NCBI GenBank assembly: GCA_050331295.1
Contig: JBHJGZ010000006.1
Coordinates: forward strand, 496,001 to 560,000
Source: Kuafuiihalomonas sp050331295
GTDB taxonomy: Bacteria > Myxococcota > Kuafuiibacteriia > Kuafuiibacteriales > Kuafuiibacteriaceae
DNA: 64,000 nt
Reading direction: 5' to 3'
Below are positions 16,791 to 26,798 of this stretch, one piece after another (the stretch's first letter is position 1; each line of letters starts with the position of its first letter). Below the pieces are notes generated by a model. It worked only from the letters and a program-made list of their open reading frames with translations, did no database searches and was not told the DNA's origin. The position numbers and the translations under genes were made by a program.

Positions 16791-17729
16791 ATGGATGAGG
16801 CCTTCAGTCCCCTCCCCTTCACGCTGCGGCAGCTCCAGTATGTCCTGGCCGTCGACGAGAAGCGCAGCTTCTCGAAGGCCGCCCAGCAGTGCCGGGTGAG
16901 TCAGCCCGCCCTGTCGACTCAGATCTCCCAGCTCGAAGACAGCCTGGATGTCCAGATCTTCGAGCGGTCTCGCCGAGGTGTCGTCGTCACCCAGGCCGGC
17001 GAAGCGCTCCTCGAACAGGCCCGAGAACTCCTCCGGCTCAGCGGCGAGCTTCGCCGGAAGGCGGGCGCGCTTCGAGCCCCTTGGGCCGGGCTTTGGCGCT
17101 TCGGCATCATCCCGACCCTCGCGCCCTACGTCTTGCCCAAGCTCTCCAGTACCCTGCGAAGAGCCCACCCAAAGCTCGAGATCCGCTGGCGGGAGGCTAC
17201 GACGCCCGAGCTCGTCCAGCTGGTCTCGTCCGGACAGCTCGAGGCCGCCGTCCTCGCCCTGGAGGCCGAGCTGGGCGATCTCGAATCGGCGGCGATCGGC
17301 AAGGACCCTTTCGTGCTTGCGGTGGCGCGCTCCCATCGCCTCGCCGGCGCCCGTCGACCCGTCCCCATCCAAGAGCTGGACCAGGAGCGCCTCCTGCTCC
17401 TCGAGGACGAGCACTGCCTCCGCCGGCAGGCGCTGACGGTGTGCCGACGGGCCGAAGACGACGTTGAGGGCTTCGCGGCCACCAGCCTGCCGACCTTGAT
17501 GGAGATGGTCGCGGTCGGGGCTGGCGTCACCATTCTGCCTACGGTGGCGGTCCCGGCCGTCTCCCGGGACCGGCGCCTCAAGCTCAAGGACTTCCGTCGC
17601 CCCATCCCTTACCGCACCCTCGGGCTCGCGTGGCGGACCAGCTCTGCTCTGGAGCCCCAGCTTCGAGAGGTGGCCACCCGCTTCGCGGGAGGGCTCGACA
17701 CCAAGAGGAGTGACCAGAAAGATAAGTAG
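16791..17729 (+). CDS. oxyR: LysR-family peroxide sensor OxyR
   Basis: A 312-residue protein. The N-terminal winged HTH contains 'SFSKAAQQCRVSQPALSTQ'. The regulatory domain contains 'LLEDEHCLRRQALTVC': Cys209 and Cys218 have the same nine-residue spacing as the redox disulfide C199/C208 of E. coli OxyR, in the same sequence context. It is therefore expected to be oxidised by H2O2 and to activate the downstream katG. Start ATG 16791. Confidence 0.9.
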   Translation: MDEAFSPLPFTLRQLQYVLAVDEKRSFSKAAQQCRVSQPALSTQISQLEDSLDVQIFERSRRGVVVTQAGEALLEQARELLRLSGELRRKAGALRAPWAGLWRFGIIPTLAPYVLPKLSSTLRRAHPKLEIRWREATTPELVQLVSSGQLEAAVLALEAELGDLESAAIGKDPFVLAVARSHRLAGARRPVPIQELDQERLLLLEDEHCLRRQALTVCRRAEDDVEGFAATSLPTLMEMVAVGAGVTILPTVAVPAVSRDRRLKLKDFRRPIPYRTLGLAWRTSSALEPQLREVATRFAGGLDTKRSDQKDK

Positions 17730-17736
17730 CGATTAT
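17722..17736. promoter_or_regulatory. possible OxyR/LysR-type box ahead of katG
   Basis: ATAA-N7-TTAT (17722-17736) overlaps the oxyR stop and lies 58 bases before the katG ATG. The symmetry and AT-rich half-sites resemble one unit of an OxyR site (ATAG-N7-CTAT consensus) but two positions differ. The surrounding 17720-17755 is the only AT-rich patch between the genes. Confidence 0.35.
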
Positions 17737-17793
17737 ACAATTCGAAGCTTATTGAGATTGGACTTGTCGACACTCCGCGCCCAGTCTGTGCCC

Positions 17794-19956
17794 ATGAGCG
17801 CGAATCAGTCAGCCGCACGCTGTCCCGTCATGCACGGCGGGAACACCTCCAAGGTCGCGAGCGTCACCAAGTGGTGGCCAAAGACCCTCAACCTGAGCCT
17901 GCTCCACCAGCACGACGCCCGGAGCAACCCGATGGACCCCGGTTTCGACTACCGGGAAGCGGTCAAGAGCCTGGACCACGACGGCCTAAAGGCCGATCTC
18001 CGAGCGCTCATGACGGACAGCCAAGACTGGTGGCCGGCCGACTATGGCAGCTACGCCGGGCTGATGGTCCGCTTGGCCTGGCACGCAGCGGGCACCTACC
18101 GCATCCAGGATGGTCGAGGTGGTGCAGCCACCGGCAACCAGCGCTTCGCGCCTCTCAACTCGTGGCCGGACAACACCAGCCTCGACAAGGCTCGCCGGCT
18201 GTTGTGGCCCATCAAGAAGAAGTACGGGAACAAGCTCTCCTGGGCCGACCTCTTCATCCTGGCCGGCAACGTGGCCTATGAGTCCACCGGTCTGAAGACC
18301 TTTGGGTTCGGCTACGGCCGAGAGGACATCTGGGCCCCGGAGGAAGACATCGATTGGGGTCACGAAACCGAGTTCCTGGCGCCGAGCGAGCAGCGCTACG
18401 CCAACCTGGACGACCCCTCGACCATGGCGCTCCAGCTCGCAGCGACCCACATGGGCCTCATCTACGTGAACCCGGAGGGCGTGAACGGCCAGCCCGACCC
18501 AGCCCGAACTGCCCAGCACGTGCGGGAGACCTTCGCCCGCATGGCCATGAACGACGAAGAGACGGCAGCCCTGACCTGCGGCGGGCACACCATCGGCAAG
18601 TGCCACGGCAGCGGCGCCGAGCTCGGGCCCGAGCCGGAGGCCGCCGGCGTCGAGGCCCAAGGTCTCGGCTGGATGAATCCGCAGCTAGAGAGCGCCAGCC
18701 AAGCCATGACCTCGGGCATCGAAGGCGCCTGGACCAAAGAGCCCACCAAGTTCGACATGGGCTACTTCGAGCTGCTCTTCGGCTACGAGTGGACCCTCAC
18801 CAAGTCTCCGGCGGGGGCCTGGCAGTGGGAGCCGGTGGGCCTCGAGGAGGAGAACAAGCCCGTCGACGCCTCGGACCCTTCTCGGCGCCGGAACCCGGTG
18901 ATGACCGACGCCGACATGGCCATGAAGGTCGACCCGGCCTACCGCGCCATCTGTGAGCACTTCATGGCCGACGAAGCCTACTTCCGGGAAACCTTTGCTC
19001 GGGCGTGGTTCAAGCTCACCCACCGGGACATGGGTCCCAAGGCTCGATACATCGGCCCCGAGGTCCCCGAGGAGGACTTGATCTGGCAAGATCCCATCCC
19101 GGTCGGCTCGACCGCGTACGACGTGGAAGAGCTGAAGCGGGCCATCAAGGACAGCGGCCTCCCGGCGGCCGACCTCATCGCCACCGCGTGGGACAGTGCC
19201 CGGACCTTCCGCTCATCCGACAAGCGCGGCGGCGCCAACGGCGCTCGCATTCGCCTCGCTCCTCAGCGGGGCTGGGCCGGCAACGAGCCGGAGCGCCTGC
19301 ATCGAGTCTTGGAGGTCCTGACGCCCCTGGCCGAGACGGCCGGCGCCTCGCTCGCCGACACGATCGTCCTGGCCGGCAACGTGGCCCTGGAGCGAGCGAT
19401 CGAAGCCGGAGGCTTTTCGGTACAGGTGCCCTTCGCGCCGGGACGTGGGGACGCACGGGAAGATCAAACCGACGCGGACAGCTTCGCGCCCCTCGAGCCC
19501 TTGGCCGACGGCTTCCGCAACTGGACCAAGGCCGACTACGCGGTGCCTCCAGAGGAGATGCTCGTGGACCGCGCCCAACTCATGGGCCTCACGGCGCCCG
19601 AGATGACGGCGCTCGTCGGCGGCCTTCGGGTCTTGGGCGTCAACCACGGCGGCCTGGAGCACGGGGTGTTCACGGACCGAAAGGGCGCCTTGTCCACCGA
19701 CTTCTTCGTGAACCTGACCGACATGGCCAATGGCTGGCACCCGGTCGGCGACGGGACCTATGAGGTTCGGGACCGAAGCTCCGGCCGGGTGAAGTGGACG
19801 GCGACCCGAGTCGACCTGGTCTTTGGCTCGAACTCCATTCTTCGAGCTTATGCCGAGGTCTACGCCCAGGACGACAATCAGGAGAAGTTCGTCCGGGACT
19901 TCGTGGCGGCGTGGACCAAGGTCATGAACGCGGATCGCTTCGACCTTCAGACCTGA
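17794..19956 (+). CDS. katG: catalase-peroxidase KatG
   Basis: A 720-residue bifunctional haem enzyme that decomposes H2O2. The distal pocket 'RLAWHAAGTYR' gives Arg93, Trp96 and His97. Proximal His265 lies in 'CGGHTIGKCHG'. The Met-Tyr-Trp adduct residues unique to KatG fall at the right spacing (Trp96, Tyr224 in 'LIYVNPEG', Met250). The C-terminal degenerate peroxidase domain is complete. The ATG at 17794 gives the normal family N-terminus; an in-frame extension to 17710 overlaps oxyR and is unlikely. The gene lies 64 bases after oxyR on the same strand. Confidence 0.95.
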   Translation: MSANQSAARCPVMHGGNTSKVASVTKWWPKTLNLSLLHQHDARSNPMDPGFDYREAVKSLDHDGLKADLRALMTDSQDWWPADYGSYAGLMVRLAWHAAGTYRIQDGRGGAATGNQRFAPLNSWPDNTSLDKARRLLWPIKKKYGNKLSWADLFILAGNVAYESTGLKTFGFGYGREDIWAPEEDIDWGHETEFLAPSEQRYANLDDPSTMALQLAATHMGLIYVNPEGVNGQPDPARTAQHVRETFARMAMNDEETAALTCGGHTIGKCHGSGAELGPEPEAAGVEAQGLGWMNPQLESASQAMTSGIEGAWTKEPTKFDMGYFELLFGYEWTLTKSPAGAWQWEPVGLEEENKPVDASDPSRRRNPVMTDADMAMKVDPAYRAICEHFMADEAYFRETFARAWFKLTHRDMGPKARYIGPEVPEEDLIWQDPIPVGSTAYDVEELKRAIKDSGLPAADLIATAWDSARTFRSSDKRGGANGARIRLAPQRGWAGNEPERLHRVLEVLTPLAETAGASLADTIVLAGNVALERAIEAGGFSVQVPFAPGRGDAREDQTDADSFAPLEPLADGFRNWTKADYAVPPEEMLVDRAQLMGLTAPEMTALVGGLRVLGVNHGGLEHGVFTDRKGALSTDFFVNLTDMANGWHPVGDGTYEVRDRSSGRVKWTATRVDLVFGSNSILRAYAEVYAQDDNQEKFVRDFVAAWTKVMNADRFDLQT

Positions 19957-20196
19957 ATTTGGGGCTCGCATCGACTTCGCCCCTCACGGAGGCTCTCGCC
20001 CTTTCCGCGGCTTACCCGGCTCGGCGACGCCCAAAGCGGATCGGTCTCCGTCACCCTCGAAGACGGTCGCACGACCGGACGCACGGAGCGTGTCTCGTGC
20101 GGCCCGCGCACGAGCCAGGTCAGACGCTTCTCCCCATGATGCGCACGGCAAGCCTTCTTGTCGTTGGGACCGAAGGAACGAGCGAAGCAACCGGAA

Positions 20197-20940
20197 TTAC
20201 AGGTCCTGCACGAAGCTCTGCGCCGGCTCGGCGACGAGACCCGACGGCGTCCGCGAGGGGTCTTCATTCAAAAAACGGCCGACGAGTTCGAAACCCACGG
20301 CGTAGCCCGTCCATCTGGGCACCTCGGCGGCCGCCGTGCCCACGAACCACCGACCGTGATCGTAGGGCACCTGAGGTTGGTGGTCCACCAAGAGCTCGAC
20401 CCAGGTGGCGAGCTCTTCGCCTTCGAGGGCCAACGACCAGATCGGCGGTTCCGAACCTCCGACCGCTTCCAGCGAGAAGTGGTCGGCAAGGCCCTCGCTG
20501 ATGGCAGCTTGGGTCAGCGAGGTCCCGTAGCCAATGGTGCGACGACGCGCGACGTGGTGAAGCTCGTGACTCACGATGCTGGCAAGATTCGTCTGAAGCG
20601 ATTCAACGAGGCCGGGGAACGACGCGCCTATCGAAATCTCCACATTCGACGTGTCGGGATTGAAGCCTCCGATTCCGATTTCGGGAATGACCCGCGACGG
20701 CTCCTCGTAGACCACGAACCTCGTACCCTCGACCGATATCCTCTCTGACGAACGCGCGTAGCCGACTCGAATCTCGGCCTCGATGTGGTCACGCACCAAG
20801 CCGAGCCGACCCCCGTCGACGAAAATGATGCAGCTCTGCTCGGGAAGCGTAACGACGCCTTCGGCGTCGCAGGAATCGTTGGAACAGCCTTCGAGCACTG
20901 ATCCCACCAGCACGCACGAAAGAGAGAGCCAGTTGCGCAT
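20197..20940 (-). CDS. predicted DUF2268-like zinc-protease lipoprotein
   Basis: A 247-residue protein with a signal sequence ending in a lipobox-like 'SVLEGC'. The mature part contains a zinc-protease motif 'IVSHELHHVARR' (HExxH, with Glu as catalytic base), followed 15-20 residues later by 'AISEGLADHFSLE', which supplies the third ligand, and 'GYAVGFELVGRFL', the C-terminal signature of DUF2268 predicted Zn-dependent proteases. It probably works in the periplasm or at the cell surface. Target unknown. Confidence 0.68.
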   Translation of the reverse strand: MRNWLSLSCVLVGSVLEGCSNDSCDAEGVVTLPEQSCIIFVDGGRLGLVRDHIEAEIRVGYARSSERISVEGTRFVVYEEPSRVIPEIGIGGFNPDTSNVEISIGASFPGLVESLQTNLASIVSHELHHVARRRTIGYGTSLTQAAISEGLADHFSLEAVGGSEPPIWSLALEGEELATWVELLVDHQPQVPYDHGRWFVGTAAAEVPRWTGYAVGFELVGRFLNEDPSRTPSGLVAEPAQSFVQDL

Positions 20941-21261
20941 GTTGGGAGGCTACCCAAACGGCTTTGAGGACTCAACTCGCCACCCCAGTCGGAAGCCGAA
21001 CCGGTCCCAAGCGGTCCACGGCGAACCGGAGACCGCGGGCAAGCTGACTTACAATCTGTGTGCGCTGCGGCTCGATACGCCGTGTTCGGTGCTAGGATGC
21101 TCGACGGCTCGCCACTTCTTGGGAAGCTCGGTGGGCTTTCCGGGGGCGATCCGTCTTCAGGGATCTTCGAATGAGTTCGACGCGCGCCTTTAGACGAGCT
21201 GGGCGCCATGGCTGGGAGCCGGTGTCCGCCGAGGCCGGAAATGAAGCCGAAAGCGTTCGCC
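20941..21261. other. 321-base intergenic region
   Basis: Lies between the 5' end of the DUF2268-like gene and the 3' end of the L,D-transpeptidase gene, both on the minus strand. I see no gene. It should contain the promoter of the DUF2268-like gene. Confidence 0.4.
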
Positions 21262-22938
21262 TCATCGCCGAGGCCCTTGCTCGGACGGGTTGGGGACGCC
21301 TTCAACTCGGCTTAGCGTCCGTCCTGTGAGGTGAGCGCGGCGCCGGCCTTGAGTGGCTCGCTCGACGGCGGCGGCGATGATCCGATCCCGCTGGTACACG
21401 TCCTCTCGAAACTGAAGACGGCCTTCCTTGTCGACCCACGCGGTTCGGTAGGTCACATGAACGGGTACCGGCCTGAAGAGATGGACGATGATCTCGCGAC
21501 CCGATGCCAAGATACGCTCGAGGCGGGCCGCAGGCCAGGCCGAATCCCCTTCGAGCAGCGCCTGAGCCAAGAACAGCGGGTCCTCGACACGAATGCAGCC
21601 CGCCGACGTGGGGCCAGGCTCGAACCGTCGATAAGGAGCGTTCCCGTGAATGTAGATACCGTTTGCATCCGGCATCACGAACTTCAGTTTGCCGAGATAG
21701 TTCTTGGGCCCTGGAGCCTGGACCAGACGAAACGGCGTACGCTTCTCCGCGATCTGGTGCCAATCTAGCTCCGCTCCCTTCACCCGTACGAGTCCGCTGG
21801 GGCCATGAAGATAGGTCCTCAGGTGGTTGTTGGGCAGATACTTCGGGTCTTCGAGGATCTTGGGCAACAGATCTTCTCTCGCTACCCGCGGCGGCACGAA
21901 CCAGGTGGGGTTGAGAACCAGATACGGGAGTTTGGTTCTCAGCACCGGGGTACGTCGGGCCGTCCGGCCGAAAGCCACGGGCATGACCAAGTCGTCCTGG
22001 CCGGGTCGCACGACCCGGAGTTTCTTCGCCGCCAAGGCCACCTCGATCCGCGTCGAGTTCGATGGCTCGGAGGCTTCGGATTCGTCGAGCCAACGTAGAC
22101 GTTCCAGATTCACCTCGAGCTGGAGGATGCGGATCGACAAGGGCACGGCCAAGGCACGAAGGGTCGGGGAGTCGAGCTGGCCGCTGGGAGGAACGTCATA
22201 GCGAGCCTGGACCGCCGTCAGCACGGAGGTCCAATCGACGTCCCGGCCTGCCGGGTCCAGATTCTGAGCTTCCGGCTCGAAGGCCAGCCGCTCGCGCAGC
22301 CAGCGGCGGTGCTCGGCAGTCGGCATCTGACCCTCTCGCAAGGGGCCGGGAGGGGCGAGCCAGCCGGGCTGCAGGGACTTCAGGCGCGCCAGCGCCTGCA
22401 CGAGTCGTCCATATTCGGGAGCCGAAGGACGCAGCGCGGACAGCTGCTCCCGTATCAGTCCGGGACTCAGGTCCTGCACCATCAAACCCTCCATCGGGGT
22501 GTGGCGTCGCGGCGGGTGCCAGTCGGGGTCGACGCGTCTTGGGTGAACCTGCCCCTGGCTCAGGTGGCTGGCCAGGATGATGAAGAGATCGCTGGCAACG
22601 AGATCTCGCTCCGCGATCGCGCAGGGGTCTTTGGAGCGAAGCAAGAGATGAAGGCGGAGCCGATGTTCGGGTGGGAGCCGAAGGCCCTCCTCGGCGTAGC
22701 GTTGGGCTTCCTCGAGCAGGGCTTCGACCGTCGATTCGTCCCACAGGGGCCGAAAGTTTCGACCCTGATACTCCTCCCGCAGTCTTCGCCCTGCCCGCAG
22801 CCGGACCTCGGATCCCGAGGGACCGAACGATTCGCCGAGCTGCTCGACCCGATGACGCAGGCAGACGGCGGGTTCGGTGGGATCGACAGCCGGGCTCGAA
22901 AGGACCAGGGCCAGGGCGAAGCCTCCAGCTGGATTCAC
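21262..22938 (-). CDS. L,D-transpeptidase of the YcbB/LdtD type
   Basis: A 558-residue exported protein. N-terminal hydrophobic residues (3-16) act as signal. 'YQGRNFRPLWDE' is the first conserved block of YcbB proteins. A peptidoglycan-binding-like helical domain follows ('VQARYDVPPSGQLDSPTLRA'), and the YkuD catalytic domain contains 'YLVLNPTWFVPPRVAREDLLP' minus its ends, 'IYIHGN' and 'SAGCIRVEDP' with the nucleophilic Cys. YcbB enzymes form 3-3 peptidoglycan cross-links. The catalytic H-x14-17-S-x-G-C pattern is intact. It ends in a basic tail of ~35 residues. Start ATG 22938. Confidence 0.85.
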   Translation of the reverse strand: MNPAGGFALALVLSSPAVDPTEPAVCLRHRVEQLGESFGPSGSEVRLRAGRRLREEYQGRNFRPLWDESTVEALLEEAQRYAEEGLRLPPEHRLRLHLLLRSKDPCAIAERDLVASDLFIILASHLSQGQVHPRRVDPDWHPPRRHTPMEGLMVQDLSPGLIREQLSALRPSAPEYGRLVQALARLKSLQPGWLAPPGPLREGQMPTAEHRRWLRERLAFEPEAQNLDPAGRDVDWTSVLTAVQARYDVPPSGQLDSPTLRALAVPLSIRILQLEVNLERLRWLDESEASEPSNSTRIEVALAAKKLRVVRPGQDDLVMPVAFGRTARRTPVLRTKLPYLVLNPTWFVPPRVAREDLLPKILEDPKYLPNNHLRTYLHGPSGLVRVKGAELDWHQIAEKRTPFRLVQAPGPKNYLGKLKFVMPDANGIYIHGNAPYRRFEPGPTSAGCIRVEDPLFLAQALLEGDSAWPAARLERILASGREIIVHLFRPVPVHVTYRTAWVDKEGRLQFREDVYQRDRIIAAAVERATQGRRRAHLTGRTLSRVEGVPNPSEQGPRR

Positions 22939-23381
22939 GCCTTTGATCTAGACGAATCGACGGGTCGGAGAAAATCGGTGCCGCACGTACCGCTGGCTCG
23001 CGCGGCGCCCACCCGGTTGCACCGACCTCGATTGAAGAGCGCACTTGGGGCGTCCCACGAATGCGGCTGGAGCGCCCCATCGAGCCGCGTCTCGCACCAA
23101 CATGAGCCGGAACGTTACCTGGGGGAACGGGGGCGCAATGCATCCTGCTATGAACGTCGTCTGCATCGCTACCGGTGGGTCGCGTCAATCGCCCTGTCTA
23201 CAACGAGCTCGTGACCACCGCTGAACGGTAGAAGCGGCGAGCGTCGCGGCTACTCCCCCGAGACGTTGATAACCACCCTTGTCACCTTCGCAGGAGGCGA
23301 ATTCGAGCCCGAGGAGGTCCGGTACGGAACGGACTCGGCCGACCCACCCGCTGGGGGCGTTCCGCCTTCGGGCCCCTCAGC
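22939..23381. other. 443-base intergenic region
   Basis: Upstream of the L,D-transpeptidase and downstream of the S9 peptidase, both on the minus strand. The long overlapping frames on both strands have Arg/Pro/Ser-rich translations typical of non-coding GC-rich DNA. I see no gene or clear promoter. Confidence 0.4.
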
Positions 23382-25505
23382 TCAGCCCGCGGTTTTGGGC
23401 TCGTGAGACTCCAACGCTTCAGGTAAACCGCTCACGTGCTCCGCGCCCTCGGCTGCGGTCAAGCTCGAGCCTTCGAATGCGTCGCCGATGGGCTCCGCCC
23501 GTCCTCCCAGGCAGTCGGCCAGAAACAGCTCGGAGACCGCATAGAAGGCGCCTCGGTTTTCTGGTCGCGCGAAGCCATGCCCTTCGTCGGGGAACACGAT
23601 GTAGGTGACGGGCAATTCGTTCTTCTGCATGGCCTCCACGATCTGCTCCGACTCCGCCTGCTTGACTCTGGGATCGTTCGCTCCCTGCGCGATGAGAAGA
23701 GGCCTCTTGATGTCGGAGGCCGCATACAGCGGAGAACGCTCCCGGAGCAGCTCTTGGCCTTCTTCGGTTTCCGGGTCGCCCACCCGCGTGGCGAGCATTC
23801 GCTTCAACGGAGCCCAATAAGGGGGGATGGATGCAAGGAGCGTTTCGAGGTTCGACGGACCCACGATGTCCACACCGCACGCGAAAGCTTCGGGCGTGAA
23901 GGTCAAACCGGCCAGGACCGCGTATCCGCCGTAGGATCCGCCGTAGATCGCCGTTTGCCCAGGCGAGGTGATTCCTCTTCGTTCGGCCCAAGCTTTGGCG
24001 TCCAGGAGGTCGTCATGCATCTTCTGGCCCCATTCGAGGTTCCCGGCGTTGACGAACTCCTTGCCGAGGCCGGTCGAACCGCGAAAGTTGACGGACAAGA
24101 CGCCGTACCCGCGGTTGGCCAGCCATTGGTGTTCCGGGTCGTAGCCAAAGCTGTCCCGGGCCCAAGGCCCGCCGTGCACGTTGAGCACGAGGGGCACGGG
24201 CTGCGCGGGTTTTCCGTCGCCGTCCGGGTCCGACCCGCGGGGAAGGGTGAGGTAAGCCGGTAGAACGAGCCCGTCGCGCGCCTCGATGTCGAAGGCCATC
24301 ATCGGTTGCAGAGGAGCATCCGACAACTTCGGTCGCGTTCGGTAGAATGGATCGACGGTGCCTCGAAGTCGGTCGAACAGGTAGACCTGCCCCGGATCTT
24401 CCGGGCGATCTTCTGCGACCAACCACTTCCCGTTGTCGAGGGTTTGGGAGGTCACGGACCAGTCCCCTTCCAGCTTTGCGCTGATCTGCTCGACGGCCTT
24501 GGTACCCTCGGGCGTCAGTCCGACCCACTCTTGTCGCAATCGATCCGTCGCGTACGCGATCGGTCGATGAGTCGTCGGATCGAATATGACGTCCGAGATA
24601 TCGGCCTGGTCGGGCTCCACCAGAGTCTCTCGGACCTCACCGGTCTTCGCGTCGATGACGACGAGCGCGGCATAGTTTCTCCCGCGGCTGTCCAACATGT
24701 AAAAACCATCACCTTCGTCGTTGAACGACAGAGGCTGGCTCGACAGGGCATCCGCACCCGAGATCTCGAGGAAGGGCGTCCACCCGGCCTCGGACCGAGC
24801 CATCATGATCTGGCCGCCATCGGGGGTCGGCTGAACACCGAACCGGACCTCGAGGTCCTCGTCGACCAACCACCCCGCGAACCCTGGGTTCTCTTCGACC
24901 AACGTGCGTTCTCCGGTAGCGAGTTCGATCGCGTAGACGTCGAAGAGGCGGGCGTCTCGATCGTTGATGCCCAAGAGCATACGGTCTGGTTGGCGATCGG
25001 ATGACGCCACCGGAATCGCCCGTACCTGGGGCCCGAGACCGAGACCGGTCTCCTTCCCCGTGTCCAGATCGACGAAGAACGGATGGAAGTTTTCGTTGCC
25101 GCCCCGGTCCTGCAGGTAGAGGAGCTGGTTTCCATTCGGAAGAAAATTGAAGATGCGGATACCCCGGCCTTCGTCGTTGGTCACGGGCCGGGCGGCGTCG
25201 AAATCGTTCGACGGGCCTACCCACACATTGAGTACACCTTCGACCGGCGCGATGAACGCCGTCTGCTCGCCGTTCGGCGAAAGCTTGCCTCGCGCGCGCT
25301 CCGGATTGCCAAACAGGTGCTCCCGCGGAATGAGCTCGCGCGCTTCGGAGACTTTGGGTTTGGACGCGACCGGCGGTTGACCGGCCGCGGCCGCGAGTTC
25401 CGCAGGTCGGGCGGACTCTTGACTCGCGCAGGCAGGCGCCAACAACGCCACGAAGAAAGCTCGACCCCACCAGAACCATGGCCCTGAACGCTGTACTCTC
25501 GTCAT
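23382..25505 (-). CDS. S9-family prolyl oligopeptidase-like lipoprotein
   Basis: A 707-residue protein. The N-terminus 'FFVALLAPACAS' is a lipoprotein signal, so it is probably outer-membrane or periplasmic. Residues ~60-420 form a beta-propeller. The C-terminal alpha/beta-hydrolase carries the triad: Ser524 in 'YGGSYGGYA', Asp in 'AQGANDPRVK' and His in 'FPDEGHGF'. This fits dipeptidyl-peptidase/acylaminoacyl-peptidase S9C enzymes that trim peptides outside the cytoplasm. The last ~40 residues after the His are an extra tail. Confidence 0.88.
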   Translation of the reverse strand: MTRVQRSGPWFWWGRAFFVALLAPACASQESARPAELAAAAGQPPVASKPKVSEARELIPREHLFGNPERARGKLSPNGEQTAFIAPVEGVLNVWVGPSNDFDAARPVTNDEGRGIRIFNFLPNGNQLLYLQDRGGNENFHPFFVDLDTGKETGLGLGPQVRAIPVASSDRQPDRMLLGINDRDARLFDVYAIELATGERTLVEENPGFAGWLVDEDLEVRFGVQPTPDGGQIMMARSEAGWTPFLEISGADALSSQPLSFNDEGDGFYMLDSRGRNYAALVVIDAKTGEVRETLVEPDQADISDVIFDPTTHRPIAYATDRLRQEWVGLTPEGTKAVEQISAKLEGDWSVTSQTLDNGKWLVAEDRPEDPGQVYLFDRLRGTVDPFYRTRPKLSDAPLQPMMAFDIEARDGLVLPAYLTLPRGSDPDGDGKPAQPVPLVLNVHGGPWARDSFGYDPEHQWLANRGYGVLSVNFRGSTGLGKEFVNAGNLEWGQKMHDDLLDAKAWAERRGITSPGQTAIYGGSYGGYAVLAGLTFTPEAFACGVDIVGPSNLETLLASIPPYWAPLKRMLATRVGDPETEEGQELLRERSPLYAASDIKRPLLIAQGANDPRVKQAESEQIVEAMQKNELPVTYIVFPDEGHGFARPENRGAFYAVSELFLADCLGGRAEPIGDAFEGSSLTAAEGAEHVSGLPEALESHEPKTAG

Positions 25506-25734
25506 GGGGCAAACCTGGATTTTCTAGACCCGCCAAGCAAGGGGCAAATCGGTATCCTGAATATCGTCGCCTACCCGCACCGCGAGACACGTTCTGCCAC
25601 TGCAAACCTTTGTGGCTCATCCGTTTTCGCGCCAGCCTGGGGGTCTGCCTCGACGGGGGCAGATGCCACGAGCCGCGCCCATGGCTCGGGTCGGTGACCA
25701 CCTGGTCGATCACTCGACCTCGTCGGCGTTCATA

Positions 25735-26322
25735 CTACGGCAGGGCGCACTGAAAGACGGAGACCGGGGCCTCGCCGGGAAAAGCGATCTCGAACCCCAG
25801 GCCTGCGCTCGATCCGATGTTAGTCGTGCCTGGACCGTCGTCCAGGCAACCCGCGAGCTCGGTCGAGCTTCCCACGAATCGGTCTCCGCCGGGACACTGG
25901 ATCTCGATGCGGCCGGTCGCGTCCACCGACTGGCGAAAGGTCTCACCGGCCACCACAATGACCTGGCTCTGTTCGGGACCTTCGAGATCCTCGTTCCACG
26001 AGACGCAATCCGCGCCGCCTCGACGGATGGTGAAGCGGATCGACGTGAAGCCGAAATCGCCGAGGTCCAGGGGGCCGTCGAAGTCCACCTCGGCGCCATC
26101 CGCGTAGGTGCACAGCGAACGATCTGCAGAGAGCACGCCCTGTTCGTCGGTCGGCAGCGCGCAGTCCTGGATCACGCGTCGATGAACGCTCCAGATGCAG
26201 CTGGACTCCGACGAAAAGAACCCGCAGTCGAGCGAGCTCGTCTCGCCGGTGCTGCCCGAGTCGTCGTCGCCACACGCCAGTCCGACCCAGAAAGAAGACG
26301 CCATGAACGTCCAGGTTCGCAT
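25735..26322 (-). CDS. predicted lipoprotein, unknown function
   Basis: A 195-residue protein. A signal sequence ('MASSFWVGLACGDDD') has a lipobox-like 'GLAC' followed by an acidic/Ser linker, typical of myxobacterial surface lipoproteins. The mature domain has six spaced cysteines ('SSLDCGFF', 'SSCIWS', 'QDCALP', 'SLCTYA', 'ADCVSW', 'EIQCPG'), suggesting disulfides. No family recognised. ATG 26322 is chosen because the signal peptide begins there. Confidence 0.6.
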   Translation of the reverse strand: MRTWTFMASSFWVGLACGDDDSGSTGETSSLDCGFFSSESSCIWSVHRRVIQDCALPTDEQGVLSADRSLCTYADGAEVDFDGPLDLGDFGFTSIRFTIRRGGADCVSWNEDLEGPEQSQVIVVAGETFRQSVDATGRIEIQCPGGDRFVGSSTELAGCLDDGPGTTNIGSSAGLGFEIAFPGEAPVSVFQCALP

Positions 26323-26798
26323 GGGGCTGTCTACACGATGCCTGGCGCAGCGAGTACTGGCGTGGTGCTTTCTGGCGCTCGAAGCTTCCTTGGGTGGACG
26401 AGAGCGGTCGGGCCGCCCTTCCGGTTTGGGCAGCGTCCGACGAACGACACGGAGATCTCTGGTCGCCGACCGAGGCATGGACTGAACTCCGAGACCGGCT
26501 CCGTGCCCTTCGGTCCCCGAATCATGCAGGGTTTCATCCGGTTCAGCCGGACTTGTCGTCGTTTGGACAAACGGTGCCGGCGCGAGAGATCAATCGCACG
26601 GTGGGAGCCGGTCGAACCTCGATCGGATTGACCGAGTCGGCCCGAGGGCGGAGGGACCGGTGGGGCCTTGCCGCGGGTTCGGCAGGACCGGGCCCGCCGA
26701 ATCATCGCCGGAGGACGGCAATGTACGAAGGGCGAAAACGTTCTCTGCAGTGCAGCTGGCCGGAGGGCGCCGCGCCCGAGGCCGAGAAAGAAAACAGA
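26323..26798. other. 476-base divergent intergenic region
   Basis: Separates two divergent lipoprotein genes and presumably holds both promoters. Open frames here have no protein-like composition. Confidence 0.4.
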